The notes below the pieces were generated by a model, which had not been told where the DNA came from, did not search any database, and saw nothing but the letters and a program-made list of their open reading frames with translations. From assembly GCA_008508345.1 (NCBI GenBank), contig QNGE01001217.1:42381-106380 (forward strand): DNA of 64,000 nt. The letters are read 5' to 3'. Position numbers and translations under genes: made by a program. This stretch comes from Paragonimus westermani. Taxonomy: Eukaryota; Platyhelminthes; Trematoda; Plagiorchiida; Troglotrematidae. Below are positions 49,498-61,104 of this stretch, one piece after another. Numbering within the stretch: position 1 is the stretch's first letter; every line of letters begins with the position of its first letter.

Positions 49498-52400
49498 TCA
49501 ATGTGTATTGAAACCCAAAATCACGTACTGCTCATCATTAAACAACTAGCACTAGTAAAAGAGAGCAGTTTCAAAATAAGTCAAAAAGCTGAACAAACAA
49601 ATCGCCGTAAAATCTGGTGTCATATTTCTGCGTGTGTTCGGGAGAGACATCTCACTCATGTTCACCTTTCTTCGTTGATGACATTTAGAGGTTCGTTTCT
49701 CCGTGTGCTTGAATCTGTTGAGAACTTAATGAGTTAAAGTGGGAACGGAAACTCTAGGCCCCAGTCCCTGGAACGGAACGATAATTTGTGATTCTCGTTT
49801 GAAATTATGGGGTTCAAAGCGTTCTGTCAAGTTGGGACACTGCTTCATTAGATCTCAAGTTTCATCAACTGGACAAGCCTTGCATAACCGCTGGGATGTG
49901 CACAGGGCTTAATTTACTTTCACAGTTTCGAATAATTACCTTCCACGGCGAGACTGCTGACATTTAACTTAAGCATGGTGAGCTAACTGTCTTCAGCTTT
50001 TAACTAGTAAATCAAGGTTGGCCTACATCTGATTTAATTCGACGGTGCATATAGTTTTTGTAGTGCGTACAAAATTGCCAACACATCAGCCTGCCCATGA
50101 ATTAGTGATTATCCTGGAACATACCAGTAAGCTAACGCAAACTCAGATTAGGTTGTTATAGTGTGGTGTTTGTTTTCGAACCAGTAGTTAACGGCCGGTC
50201 TTTTCCCACTAGGTTGAGCATTCGGTTGGACAGTAATGCCAGCAAGTTTCACATACATTGTCAACCGGACCAACGTTTCCACGTTTCGTTCAGAATGTTC
50301 CACTGGAACATTTCATACGTAAAAATGCTCAGCATGGCACTACCAAAAGTTATCTGGTCCGGGCGTTAGCCGGTTCAGTCGAGAACACTGGCCACGAAAC
50401 GGAAGTGCGCTTAACAGAACTCGAATTTTCCAGCCGGAGATTAAGAAAACAAAAAACCCCGGTCCTTGGAATAACGTGACTGTTCCCACCAGTTACTACC
50501 AAGTAAAATCTAAAGACGAATGTGAAAGGCCATTTTGTTCCGCAGCAGAAGGCATGCAACATGGAGAAAAATACAGAGTTCTTATACTATGCATGACGAC
50601 TTATAGACATTTTCAGACCAGAAGATTGGAGGCAGTCAGTAGAAATAGTACTCAAGGTCGTTAAGCCACCAACCAGCCTGGCGGGGTAAAGGCTGAGCAG
50701 GTGTGAAATGGCGATTACCTATGGATTGTTCTGAGGACTTCTCGTAATTCTGGTTGGACAAAATCACTTTCTAGAGGAGACGGTTTTGGATGGAAATAAT
50801 GAGGTGCCCTGGTAATGTGTCTGTTTCTCCTTCTTTGTTGAACCCTAGGAATTTTGTTGCCCATTGTACGGTTCAGTGCCAGCCCTGTCAGTCTCTGAAA
50901 CAATCTCCTGTTTCTTAATGACCCGCCAAATTACTCTTTTATCCAGTAAGCAACTCAATTCAACTTCGTTTCTCGTTGAAATAACGGTCGAAGTGTAGTT
51001 AATGCCCTATTCGTGTTGTACGTTGACCCATTTTTCGCTCCGACCGTTACATCGTCTTGGAATGTTTTAGATACACTATTCGTTGGACGCAGCACATTAT
51101 TCTGCCTATTGGTTGTGTGCACTTGAGTCTTCCACGACGAATTACAGTAATGGTTTGTCACTTTCCTCCAGTTTGTTATTGTTTTGTTCAATTTATTTAT
51201 CAGATATTTGGTTCCTTGATCAATAGAAGTGTAAGGAATCACTCTCTCAAGCACACTAATATACGTATATGATAGGTAAATTGGCTCCAGCACATTACTA
51301 TGAACCTAATCACCTGTATGTCAATAGCATAGAAAACTATGCGAGTTACTTAAATTTTAGTATTGTCCTAAGAAACCAATTTGTTCGCTTTGGAATGCAA
51401 TCCTCCAACAATGTATTAGAGCTAACCGTTTCCCGCCTTTCAATCTACTACAGAAGTTTGGGCCATCGGGTTGCGCCAACATTCAATTTGATAGGTGAGC
51501 TTCAGCAAATTCATAGTAGACCACGACGAGCACAACTTCAGTGAAATCTCGAAACTAATCACTGTTAATGAGAGTTGGGTATGCACTCACGAGCTTCAAC
51601 TAAATCCTAGGGTTCCGAATAGTGGAAGGTTGGAACGCTCCTCCCGAAGAAACCTAGGCGCTAAACACAAGCTGAGAAAATGATTATGAAAGCTTTTCTC
51701 TCGAAAGGGTATCACTGCCACAAAAGGACTGCAAGTGTGAGGCCCGCTTCGTGCACGGAGAAAGTCATTTATGACTTTGTCACGGGTAGCCCTGAGACGG
51801 TAGTAACCGCTGGCTCCTGTAACGTGCCTAAGTAAAAGTCGGTAATCATGAAGACATTTTTGGGGGATTCTGAAATCTATTTCACGAGCTAAAAAGGATC
51901 TGTGCAAATATGACTCGAGATGGAAGAGTGGGTCTCATGAGCAGTTCCAGCCTAACTTGACGAGCTCGAAAACCGCGACTAAGGGAATTATACAGTTTGC
52001 TCCAAAGAATGATTGATGGAAAAAACCTCCAGATTAAATGAAAGAAGGTATAGGAAAAATTTCGGACTTTTCCGATGTTTTAATTACTGGAAGCCACGGG
52101 ATTTCTTTGGTTCACTGTGTATAAATAATATCACACGCAGGTCGGAATGATAGACGCACAAGGGTTCATCAGTTGAATAACCAGTCACATCACGAAAAAT
52201 GGTACTGATCTTGTAACTCATCAATCGTTGGCGATTAGCTGATCCATACTAACATTCAGCGATTTGCAAGCCTATGCGATAGTATCAGTGGTTCTGTTTA
52301 ACAAAGTGGCATATGCTACTTGCAGTTTGTGAGTAGTTCGTTTGTGTTTCAAAATGTACACGAAGGGGTGAGACCGCCTCCGAATAAGTGATTAGCCAGA

Positions 52401-53474
52401 GAACCGGGCACAACAAGCGTACTCAAATGGTGATAACGTTACTACACTGAAATAGCTGACTATATTTGTTTAGATGCTAATTTTTCAACCTTTAATCCCC
52501 TACCAACTAACGTCTTTCCAGCTTGCATCGGTCGCGTACACCCTAATAAATCACACACACTTCCCAAACCTTAGTTTAAAGCATGCAAAGACATACAGTT
52601 TAGGAGCACAGTTGTATGTACATTGCTAAACAGTAAAAAAACAGGCCGGAGCCTGACATGAAGGCAGCGTGGTTTTCATTTGCTACATTTGTCACCGGTT
52701 GAATATCAATTCACACAGAATGGATGAAGTAGTCTGCTTTATTTTATTACCGTTTACCTCTCAGCACTGATCGATTGTATTATTTTTGTCAAATGTCGCT
52801 AATTCAACCAGCCACCATTCATAAAACTGAGAACACTTCCATCGAGCTCTGCTTGAGACCAAAACTTGGCGACCGATTGGGATGTAGACTAAACAGTGAT
52901 ATAGTCATGGAAATGTCAGAAGGACCCAACTTTCTTCCGTTCAAAACCGTCTCCTTCCTCAGGTAGACGATCCTATTCAACCGTAATAACCGGAAATGTC
53001 GTGAAAATCCCAGAGGCGACCTTCACTACTTTTTACCTGTCTGGTCCCTATTTCACTACGTTCATTGGTGGCTTAGTGACCTTAACTGCTTTTTTGATCT
53101 GTTCTTCGGTTTTCTGGTTCGAGGATGTTGGTAGATCACTATGCACCTTATAAATACCATGCGATTTTCTTCTTGATACACACGTTGCTTTTTTGCGCCC
53201 GTCTTTTGGTTTGTCTTGGGCGTAATTAACGGGGACTGCCGCGTATTTTTCGGGACCAAGAGTTGCCGTGCTAACCATATCAAAGAGGAGAATCCGATTC
53301 CCTTTAAATCACCTTATTATACCGTGGACGAACCAGTGTATTAAGTCAAGGGTTTACAACAGGAAATTCAGACGAAACAGCACACGTGTAGGCGCTCAAA
53401 AATGATTGGTTCAAGGGGCATAAGAACATTCCCACACACGAGCAACCGTTTGATAGACATTTTTCATGTCATCA
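49498..53474. other. Gene-free stretch
   Basis: No supportable gene. A 103-codon minus-strand frame (51596-51907) has a composition that looks protein-like but no motif I recognise and no clear splice sites at both ends. Confidence 0.4.
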
Positions 53475-53707
53475 TGACTGCGGCCGAGTTCCTCAAACTG
53501 ACCCATGAGCTCCGCAGTTGTACCAATAATTCTGTGACTCACGCGCACTTGTTTGATTGTCTTGCATTCGTTAAAGGTGTGTGTGTGATAAAAGCTGAAA
53601 ATTCAGTCCTCGAGGTACATAAACACTTTATTGACTTGGTGAATTGGAAGGAGTGGGTTGTTCTTACGGATCACGCAAGAACAGTTGTCAACAGTTTTCA
53701 TCCACAA
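53475..53707 (+). pseudogene. Remnant of Ty3/gypsy RT thumb / RNase H region
   Basis: The plus-strand frame reads TAAEFLKLTHELRSC... then VTHAHLFD, then EVHKHFIDLVNWKEWVVLTD followed by H (about 53610-53675). This matches, in order and spacing, the 'F-x-x-L-K-x-x-L ... L-x-H-x' junction and the 'V-x-H-F-x-x-x-x-x-x-x-x-F-x-V-x-T-D-H' RNase H stretch of Ty3/gypsy polyproteins. The expected T-D-A-S catalytic segment between them is lost or altered, and the frame ends in a stop at 53708-53710. No clear reverse transcriptase upstream or integrase downstream was found. The call rests on motif pattern only. Confidence 0.5.
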
Positions 53708-53710
53708 TGA

Positions 53711-55912
53711 CAGGTAATGCTCTGATAGACCGATCAGGAGCTGTAAAGAAGTTTGAATAATCCCACACTAAAAACACAACTGGCTTCAGAGAGAATTTAT
53801 GCTGACAGGTTTGTTCAATCGTGCGCAGCACACGGTGTCCAGTCAGGCGGAGCGGTGTCAGCTATGACAAGTTAACAAGAAAGTCAATCAATCGAGAAGG
53901 AGTGGTACTTAACAAAAGTCGTTCGAGAGATCGATAGCGATTGGCGAGGGAAGGTGTGCAAAAGTACAAGTGATGGAAAGCCATGCCATTTGTTGTCCGC
54001 CAACTAGCCGACGCTAACTGACCATGACCATTTACCTTGTCTATGAATGTTGTGACCATTTACGATCCCTGTGATGGAAACCACCCTGCCTATTCTTGCT
54101 CCGGGAGTTCACATCAAAAGCGGATCATAGTCCTTTCAATGGTTGAAGGCATCGGAACGTATGCACTGCAAGAGTATCATCAGTGACTTTCCAAGCGGTT
54201 TCCACGATTACCGTAAAACTGAACAAACCTAGCTGTACAAACCTTGCGCAGAAACACGTTTAAAGCAGGATCGAAAAATTTTTATCATATGCTCGTCTAC
54301 AGTTACTTGTGCGGGAAGAAGGGAACTGGGTCGGATCACATGATAAGACATGATTTAGTGATGGGAACACAACGAAACAAGCAAAAACAACCGAGCTATG
54401 CATGGATAAAGCTTAAGTTAAAATAAAAACGATGCGCGCAACGCACGAAACAGAACATTATTGAAAACAGTAAAGGTAGGAGTGAACGAGTCGTCGCAGT
54501 ATATAGAACACATGCATGCGTATGTGGGGAAATCGCAACAAACATTGATCATTATGTGAATAGTTCCATAGTGTGAGGGGATTGAGATAAAGACTAGGTC
54601 GATAATGCGAACGATACGTAGGAACAACAACAATGCGGCGTGAGAGTTTGGGCTTCATTGATGAAAAACAGCCTGCTCGTCCTTTGGTAAGCGTGCTAAG
54701 CGTTTCACAGAAAACCACGTCCGGCGATCGAATGAGGAGGGATCCACATCTGGTTGGCGTTAATCAATGGGAACGAGAAACAACCAACAAATGGGGTCAA
54801 TGGCAACCAGGATACAGAAAGGACAAACTAGATAACCAGCAAAACAAAGATTGCAGGAGCAGAAAGTAACCAACTGTGGTAATCACCTCGTTACGAGTAA
54901 CTTACGAGAATTACTAAGTAAATAAATAGCGATTTTCGCCATACAGTACCATCAGTCCTGACGTAAACATAGTCATTTCACTTTTGTGTGGTTCATGGCA
55001 GAAGACTGGTAAAGGATACACTTTACTACAAACTGAATATAATACCATGCCTAGTCCCGACTCTAATTAGTGGACTACACCGTCAACACAACACCACTAA
55101 TGTAAACGAGCCGTGCCCGAGAATATACAGCCCGTAGCTGTTCTGAACAGTCGCCGTTAACACTACCCCAATTCTGATCGGCCCAGTCATCCGCGAGCCT
55201 TCTTTAACACCGCTCATTTGAGTTCGACAACACCAAGCCGAATAAAACAGGCAGATAGCAGTGACAATAGATTGGATGCGTTGTGGTTTAGTCTGTAGAG
55301 TTCGTCAAAATAAATACAGCCGTGTATGAGGATGGCTGACCTGCTCCTTACATCAAGACGTTTGTTACGACAACATTCATCAGAATGAACACAAAAGCCA
55401 ACGGTACATAAGGAGGAAATTTTAAGACCAAACATCATTATTGCCAGAGCGACATTTTCATTATACCGGCCTTCATTATAACGATGGCCTACGGTAACTA
55501 TGTGGAAAACAGAAAAGAGAAACAAAGAAAGGATGAAGTACAGAGCAAAACTCACATCAGAATGAGGCAATGTCGACTTGGTGTTGCAACTATGAATACT
55601 ACAGCTCATGCTGCCGCTGATATTCGTAAATGACAGATAACATTTTTAAATGAGTGACAAAATGTCATGCACAACTTTCAGGGGTGTCAACAAGTTGAAG
55701 AGAACCAAAGAGGCTTGTGAACAACGGTAGGAAGAAGAGGCGGAAGCTGCAGATGAGATCAAACAAGACAATGAACGGACGGTAACCAGCCTTACTGAGC
55801 AGAAAACACTTACTCTATATAATTTACTTAATAAAATTCATGGTTCTCCAATTTCATGACCACTTTATCGAATAGCCACCTTTCGGTTTTATCCAAATGT
55901 TGGTGGTATCAT
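53711..55912. other. Gene-free stretch
   Basis: Nothing supportable. A 131-codon minus-strand frame at 55214-55609 is hydrophobic in its middle but has no motif I know. The part near 55700-55912 would be the 3' untranslated region and downstream flank of the minus-strand gene if its terminal exon is correct; I found no canonical AATAAA close behind it. Confidence 0.4.
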
Positions 55913-56041
55913 TTAAAAAACTATTGAGATGAACACTTGGCTCGCAAGTATGGCGACCGGCTGGCTTGCAGATGAGTGAGACTGAGGTGAAGCCAAGTGT
56001 AACTCTGGCACACATGAAAAAGAACCAACCGAAATAATCAC
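55913..56041 (-). CDS. Predicted last exon of a coiled-coil, Q/P/S-rich protein gene
   Basis: The minus-strand sequence has a good acceptor (pyrimidine tract then TCATTCAG) with the exon beginning at 56041. It reads in phase 0 for 42 codons to a TAA at 55913-55915. The phase fits the preceding exon, which ends on a complete codon. The encoded segment is Ser/Ala/Pro-rich (for example HLASPQSHSSASQPVAI). It might not be the terminal exon if a donor inside it is used. It could also be joined to the preceding exon without splicing, because the 60-nt intron between them is free of stops in frame. Confidence 0.45.
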   Translation of the reverse strand: MIISVGSFSCVPELHLASPQSHSSASQPVAILASQVFISIVF

Positions 56042-56101
56042 CTGAATGAGTGAAAAGAGACGATGAAAGCTCCGAGAATAAGCATATTCAAAACCTCTTA
56101 C
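56042..56101 (-). other. 60-nt in-frame, stop-free candidate intron
   Basis: It is flanked by a strong donor (GTAAGAG) and a strong acceptor (TTTCACTCATTCAG). It is exactly 20 codons long with no stop in the coding frame, so splicing and retention both keep the downstream frame. Very short introns are known in flatworm genes. Confidence 0.55.
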
Positions 56102-56274
56102 CGGATTGATTGGATCCGGGATTGCAGAAGGGGGATTACCAGATACACCTGTTTGCTGGTTTAAACCGAATGACGACGCGTGGGGAGGTGCAAACAAATG
56201 CCCGTAAAGGTCAATTAGAGGAGGTACACCGAGTTGAGGCTGACCCAAAGTGACAACTGAAACTGGCCTCGGAC
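56102..56274 (-). CDS. Internal exon of the coiled-coil, Q/P/S-rich protein gene
   Basis: The acceptor (GCTTTTCAG) and donor (CCG|GTAAGAG) are both strong. The exon of 173 nt starts with two bases that complete the Gly codon left by the previous exon, then reads 57 codons rich in Pro, Gly, Leu and Ser (for example VSVVTLGQPQLGVPPLIDLY). It ends on a codon boundary. No domain is recognised; the composition suggests a disordered region of a nuclear protein, which is inference. Confidence 0.62.
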
Positions 56275-57087
56275 CTGAAAAGCAAGGAAATTCCGCAAAT
56301 GGTCGACTGAGACTGAATTCATGAGAGACTGTTGTGTCATATAGTGGCAACACGAACTGTTCACTCAGTGATCGCATAAACTTAGTTCGAAACCTGTAGA
56401 TACACCCACGATGGTGGAGAGTAGACAGTTGATCATCTGTATGGCCGAGGCGAAGTAATTACAAAACCTGATAACAACGCCACGTCTGAGAGTGATTGAC
56501 CGTAAAAAAAAGTGGCTAATCAAGAAGCGGCAGGGCAATGAAGAACAAAGCCACCAGTAAGAAACGAGAAATGGTTAGCCAGCCAGAAAAACGCAGGCAA
56601 TCGTAGGGCTTTAGAGAAGAGGTTTGACTTTGACAAATACATTTAGAGATTCTGTCTTGACCGCAAAAAGAGAAACGAATTCAGAAACAAAGCGTACGGT
56701 ATATGGGGCAACCACCAAAGACCAACAAAATTCGAAACTCACACAAGTAGTGCAAGAACAAAAACATCCTAAGTGCGTGAAAACAGGGAACAATGTAAAA
56801 CCCTAATGTTTTCAAAAAGGTCATCTAAACGAGCCGATTTTACATGGATAACGCGATGAATACAAAATTATTAAGAAAGAAAATTACACGGGGGATCCTT
56901 CTGAAATGTGCTAAAAGCAGAGGAGCCCGTTAAGTGTGAGGCTTGAAACGCACATATGTGTGACTCACTGATGCTTTCTAGTGGTCTACCTCAGTGCCAC
57001 AATATACTCAAATTACTGAATAGAAAGACTGATACCTCTAAAGCACAAATGTGAAGACACGATGAAAAAAAGATCAGAACGGCTCAC

Positions 57088-57451
57088 CTCCAGAGGCTGA
57101 TGATGGAGGCTGAGAAGACTGCAAATACGGCCACGAGGGAGTGCCCGTAATCACCGGAGGCAGTCCACCACAGGGCTGTGGATTTACCCACAAAGTGGAC
57201 CCAACACCGGAACGTAGCAGGTCGGCAGCTCCGACTGCGCAAGAAGCGGCAGGTATGTTAGCAGGAGCTGATGGAGGGTTAGAGACTGGGGATAGCAGTT
57301 GACTAGACACCTGGTTGGAGGTCACAGATTGGAGACCCGTGTTAACAACTAGTTGCTGCCGATGTTGTAGCTGCTGACGAAGCAAACGTTGGAGCTCGTT
57401 TTGTGCATTTAAACAGCTAATTTGCTGTTGCATCAGATTAGCCATCGCTAT
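57088..57451 (-). CDS. Internal exon of the coiled-coil, Q/P/S-rich protein gene
   Basis: The acceptor is TGTGTCTAG and the exon begins ATAGCGATGG in phase 0, matching the previous exon, which ends on a complete codon. The donor is GGAG|GTGAGC. The 364-nt exon encodes an amphipathic, Gln-rich helix at its start (MQQQISCLNAQNELQRLL, then further Q/R/L), followed by about 80 residues of low-complexity Ser/Pro/Gly/Val sequence. The ATG at 57443-57445 is internal, not a start. A Gln-rich coiled coil followed by disordered Pro/Ser sequence is common in transcriptional co-regulators. Confidence 0.65.
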
Positions 57452-60400
57452 CTAGACACAACAGAAAGCACGAAGTAAAGCGATGCACATTTCTAACACA
57501 AACAGGTCGACGTGATTAAGCTGATGAGTGTTCTACTCCGAATTCCCAGTGTAAAATAGGAAATATTTCAACGAAATACACACTTGTAAGTCACGTAACC
57601 ATACAAATACCACAGAACAATGTTGAATGATTGAAATATGAACGGAAGAACCCATCATCCCCCTATCTTTGAAGTAGGATATAGAGTAGTATCAATATTT
57701 CCCACTTAAACACTCGCTCTCATCGGACAAATTCCGTCTCCTCTATGGCCTATCTAATTTAGGTTACACGAGGTCATAGCTAAAAAGAATTAATGACCAG
57801 TCTAGGGGAAACAACAGCCAAGGCAGTAAAACTATACAATTTGCACGAGTTAGACCATCCAGAGTGTAAGCTGGTGACAATCCTGCCATACTTTTTACAT
57901 ACCCACCTTCAGTTAACAGTTCCAACATGCATTACATAGCGAACGGAAGTTCTATAAACTATGCAGACGATACTGCCTTAGGAGGCACACCACATCACTC
58001 AAACCAGGATCGAAGTCTACAAACCAACTTGACCAAAACTTCTTCATGGTAATCAGCTCTTAATGTTGATAAACAACAGGGGAGGGTGGTTTTCATTGTC
58101 AGTTTCCCCAGTGTTAAAATAAACGGAGCTCAGTTACCCCGTTGCGAACAGGTTGAGCACCTAGGAAGCTTTCCTACTTCTAAGTTAAAGTGGCTTAACC
58201 GTATATGCATTCGTGTTAGGTTAAAAATATACACGTATTCATTCAGAATGAAAACAAGTTGACGAACGTAGTTTCCATAAATTTACCTTTTCTGAAGATT
58301 AAACAATGGAAGTAGATCAAAACGTGAGAACAACGCAGTTATAATTGGACAGTGAGAATGCAATCAAATCAATCCCATCTATAAATGGAGTGATATGCAC
58401 ATTCTGCCAACCTCAACCCGGTATGAACGCAAAACGCGATCGTGGATAGGCGGACCGCTGACCAGGAGAGTTATAGAAGTTGAACGAACTTCTTGAGATA
58501 ACACAAGGACACTGAATGACGTAGTTCGATGGTGATCGCTTTAGCCATAGCTATGTTTCCACGTTGAACTGATCGTGTTTTTGTCTCGGTGACTTGTAAA
58601 TGATCCGAAAAGAGTGATAAAGGTTCACGTTGTGAACTGTATCTGCCAAGCTGGGTGGCATCCCCCCATCCATTTGTACGTCGTATATTTGGGTACCCGA
58701 TATACTCCACTGCGCAGCAACAGCAAGAGGGCGTGAACAGGCATCCTGTCTCTCACGTTAGCAGACAGCATGTGCGTATTTGTAAACCATGATCACAATG
58801 TTGTGGCCGGAAAGGACCTTAGCAATGCGTCGTAGAGTCTACGATGGAGGAGGGTCCCTGCCAAATCACCATTAAATGGCAAACCGACGAACATGGGTTT
58901 TTATCTACGTGACGATCGTTTTACTACGTGTTTACTAATGAAGTACTCTGAGTGGCTATTTAGTCCCGGGATGAGACACGTATGGGCAAAATCTTGTTTG
59001 GCGGCACCTTCTGAACAATTTTTCCTGCTCTGTTTTTCTGATGTAGTGAATAAGATTCTTCTTCTGTCTCGAAAGCACAAGTTAGTACAGTGCCGTACCT
59101 ATGCTGCCTTCTGGTAGATAGATCAATTTAGCGAACCATCTTGGTGATCAGATTAAGTCATCGAGGAAATGCAACAAACTGTTCATTTTTACTTTTAACG
59201 TGAACTGCATATCGAGACGGATTCCATCAAACATACATTATTGACTCAATCAAGCCACCGCGAATATACCGTCCACATAATGGTGATATGAATTTCCACT
59301 TAGTTGTGTTTAAGCTTGATCAGGAATATATTTGATCCTCAAGAATGGCCGGACGATGAGGTTCACGAAAACATGTTTGTCAACTTGTCCTGCTTCTGTG
59401 CTAAGATACCAGCCGTTTTATGTGAAAGGGTTGAAGTCGTCATCTCTCCCGAGGCTTGTTGTAAAGTTTGTACACGTTTGCGTTTATTCCTAGTGGTTGT
59501 ACGAAACTCGCCTGCTGTTACCACAGATTTTCTGGTAGAGTTAGAAATAATTGTCGAAACCTACCACCCCTCTCCTCAGCGTTCACGCTCATGTCCACGT
59601 CTGGCTGCTTCTTCTGAGTACTTCTTATCAGCTGATTTATCCTGCTAAACATCAAATTCATCCACTAAAGGTCTGTTGAACTCATCGCTGCAGTGTGCCA
59701 ACATACAGTGTCCATTATGCACGACAAAACTCACGTCTTCCTAAGTGATTATAATTTATCTCCGTATCACAGTTCAGGAACGGAACCATTGTTAATTTTG
59801 CGAAAAGCTAGTGCGTTTAAATCATCGTCATGAGAATGCTGAATTTTAATGTTTTGAAGAATAAGGTAATGGTTCAGTTTGAGTTGAGTAAGATCATTCG
59901 TGGTGGGAGTAAATCTCAAAACAGCCATTTGACAACATGGGGCTCGGAAAACGTTGGAAACATCGACATACCTGCATCCATCAGGTTGGTGAAAAGTTCT
60001 TACCAGTAGTAACCACCTTAATCGTAAACAAAGTTCAAAACAGAACATTTACGAATGTCGGTTCAACAATAAACCAAGACGAGTAGCCTTGACGCTCGAA
60101 CGAAAATAACAGTTTGAATGCCAACTTAAAGTAAATGAAAATGGAAACTATCGAACCAGCTCATGCATAAAGATGTCGACGAGTGCAGGTGGCAACAACC
60201 GTTGATTTTATAAAGCACGGTTGTAAACAACAAGCATCGCAAACTTTTAAACTAGACAGGAACAAAAAGCGGATGAACTGGAGAGCTTGTCTAGAACAGA
60301 CGAACACTCTTCGATTGACAGATATTAGCAGAGTTACACAAAAATGAAAAAGCTAACAGTAGTAGCTCTTTGGTTCAAGTCCTGTGTAAGTGTCATGTGA

Positions 60401-60733
60401 AAGAGCAGAGGAATAACATGGAAAGGAAAGTGACATATCGCAAAAATAACATATTACATACTGAAATGTAATTAGTATAGGTTCCAGCTTTCAGGAAATC
60501 GTTTGTTTGTAATGTCACATAGTAAACTGACCAGGAACCCTACGGTTTAAACCTGTTCAACAGGAACAACTATGGTGTTGAATTTAACGTGTCAGATAAC
60601 ATCAGCAAAAAGCTTTATGTTTAAAGTCAATGAACTGCTTGATTAGAAAAGGTTTTCAATGGACATGAGCAAACTGAAATAAGTAGAAATCTGAAAGCTA
60701 AATGAAGTGCCGAATGTATTAAACACGATTTAC
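57452..60733 (-). other. 3.3-kb intron of the coiled-coil protein gene
   Basis: This is the intron between the 371-nt and 364-nt exons, with GTAAAT at its 5' end and TGTGTCTAG at its 3' end. It contains a plus-strand (antisense) reverse transcriptase remnant at 57830-58230. The other open frames in it, including one of 114 codons on the plus strand at 59304-59648, match nothing I know. Confidence 0.5.
57830..58230 (+). pseudogene. Remnant of non-LTR reverse transcriptase (motif C and following part)
   Basis: The plus-strand translation reads SINYADDTALGG around 57950-57985, the catalytic motif C of a non-LTR reverse transcriptase. It is followed about 35 codons later by ALNVDKQQGRVVF and PSVKINGAQLPRCEQVEHLG with FPTSKLKW. 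This is the same order as the 'L-x-x-N-x-x-K-T-x-x-x-x ... V-x-x-F-x-Y-L-G' region that follows motif C in such elements. Motifs A and B upstream are not clear. The Lys/Thr positions after NV have drifted and there is at least one stop. It lies antisense within an intron of the host gene. Confidence 0.6.
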
Positions 60734-61104
60734 CTGTAGCTGGTCATGATCTTGTGTGGCCTGCCTGATTTGTGACGGAAGACCGGGATTCCAGGAGCGG
60801 TGTAGCGATCCCAATGAAAGTGCAGATGGAGGCTGCAACTGTCCGTTAGTCAAAAAATTTTGAAGCAAGGTGCACTGAGTGGACAACAACGGCTGAGCAA
60901 GAGAGCCACATGTATCAGGCTGTGATGTCTGTGATAAGACGTTCGCGGTGGACGCAAGCGGTACAGGTAACGTCTGGGGCAGTTGTGCTGGTGCAGTATG
61001 TAACATGAGTTGCATAACAGCAGTGTACAACTGTGTATTTTCCAGTACAAGATACCGACTAATTTGATGCAACTGAGACACTGCAATTTCCAAACGTTGC
61101 AACC
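60734..61104 (-). CDS. Internal (first visible) exon of the coiled-coil, Q/P/S-rich protein gene
   Basis: The exon has a long pyrimidine tract and the acceptor ACAATTCAG, and the donor is CTACAG|GTAAAT. It is 371 nt: two bases finish a codon, then come 123 full codons. The N-terminal part is a probable coiled coil (LEIAVSQLHQISRYLVLENT and following Leu heptads); the rest is rich in Leu, Gln, Pro and Ser. A leucine-zipper-like helix followed by Q-rich sequence recalls the C-terminal half of AF10/AF17-type proteins, but the residue match is too weak to name it. The start codon lies upstream and was not found; a 47-nt micro-intron (61105-61151) to a short upstream exon is possible but unproven. 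Confidence 0.6.

Noticed and set aside
51596..51907. 103-codon minus-strand open frame with protein-like composition
   Set aside because: A possible acceptor exists, but no donor with consistent phase and no recognised motif.
55214..55609. 131-codon minus-strand open frame
   Set aside because: Its length is within chance expectation for 64 kb, no domain is recognisable, and no matching splice sites were found.
57497..57530. CTGATGAGTG...CTCCGAATTCC, resembling a hammerhead ribozyme core
   Set aside because: The second core segment reads GAAT rather than GAAA, the stem II candidate is only 3 bp, and stems I and III do not form around it.
59304..59648. 114-codon plus-strand open frame inside the large intron
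   Set aside because: No family resemblance, and it lies antisense in an intron; treated as chance.
60340..60385. GGTTCAAGTCC, a B-box-like sequence
   Set aside because: There is no convincing A box at the right distance and no T-arm pairing.
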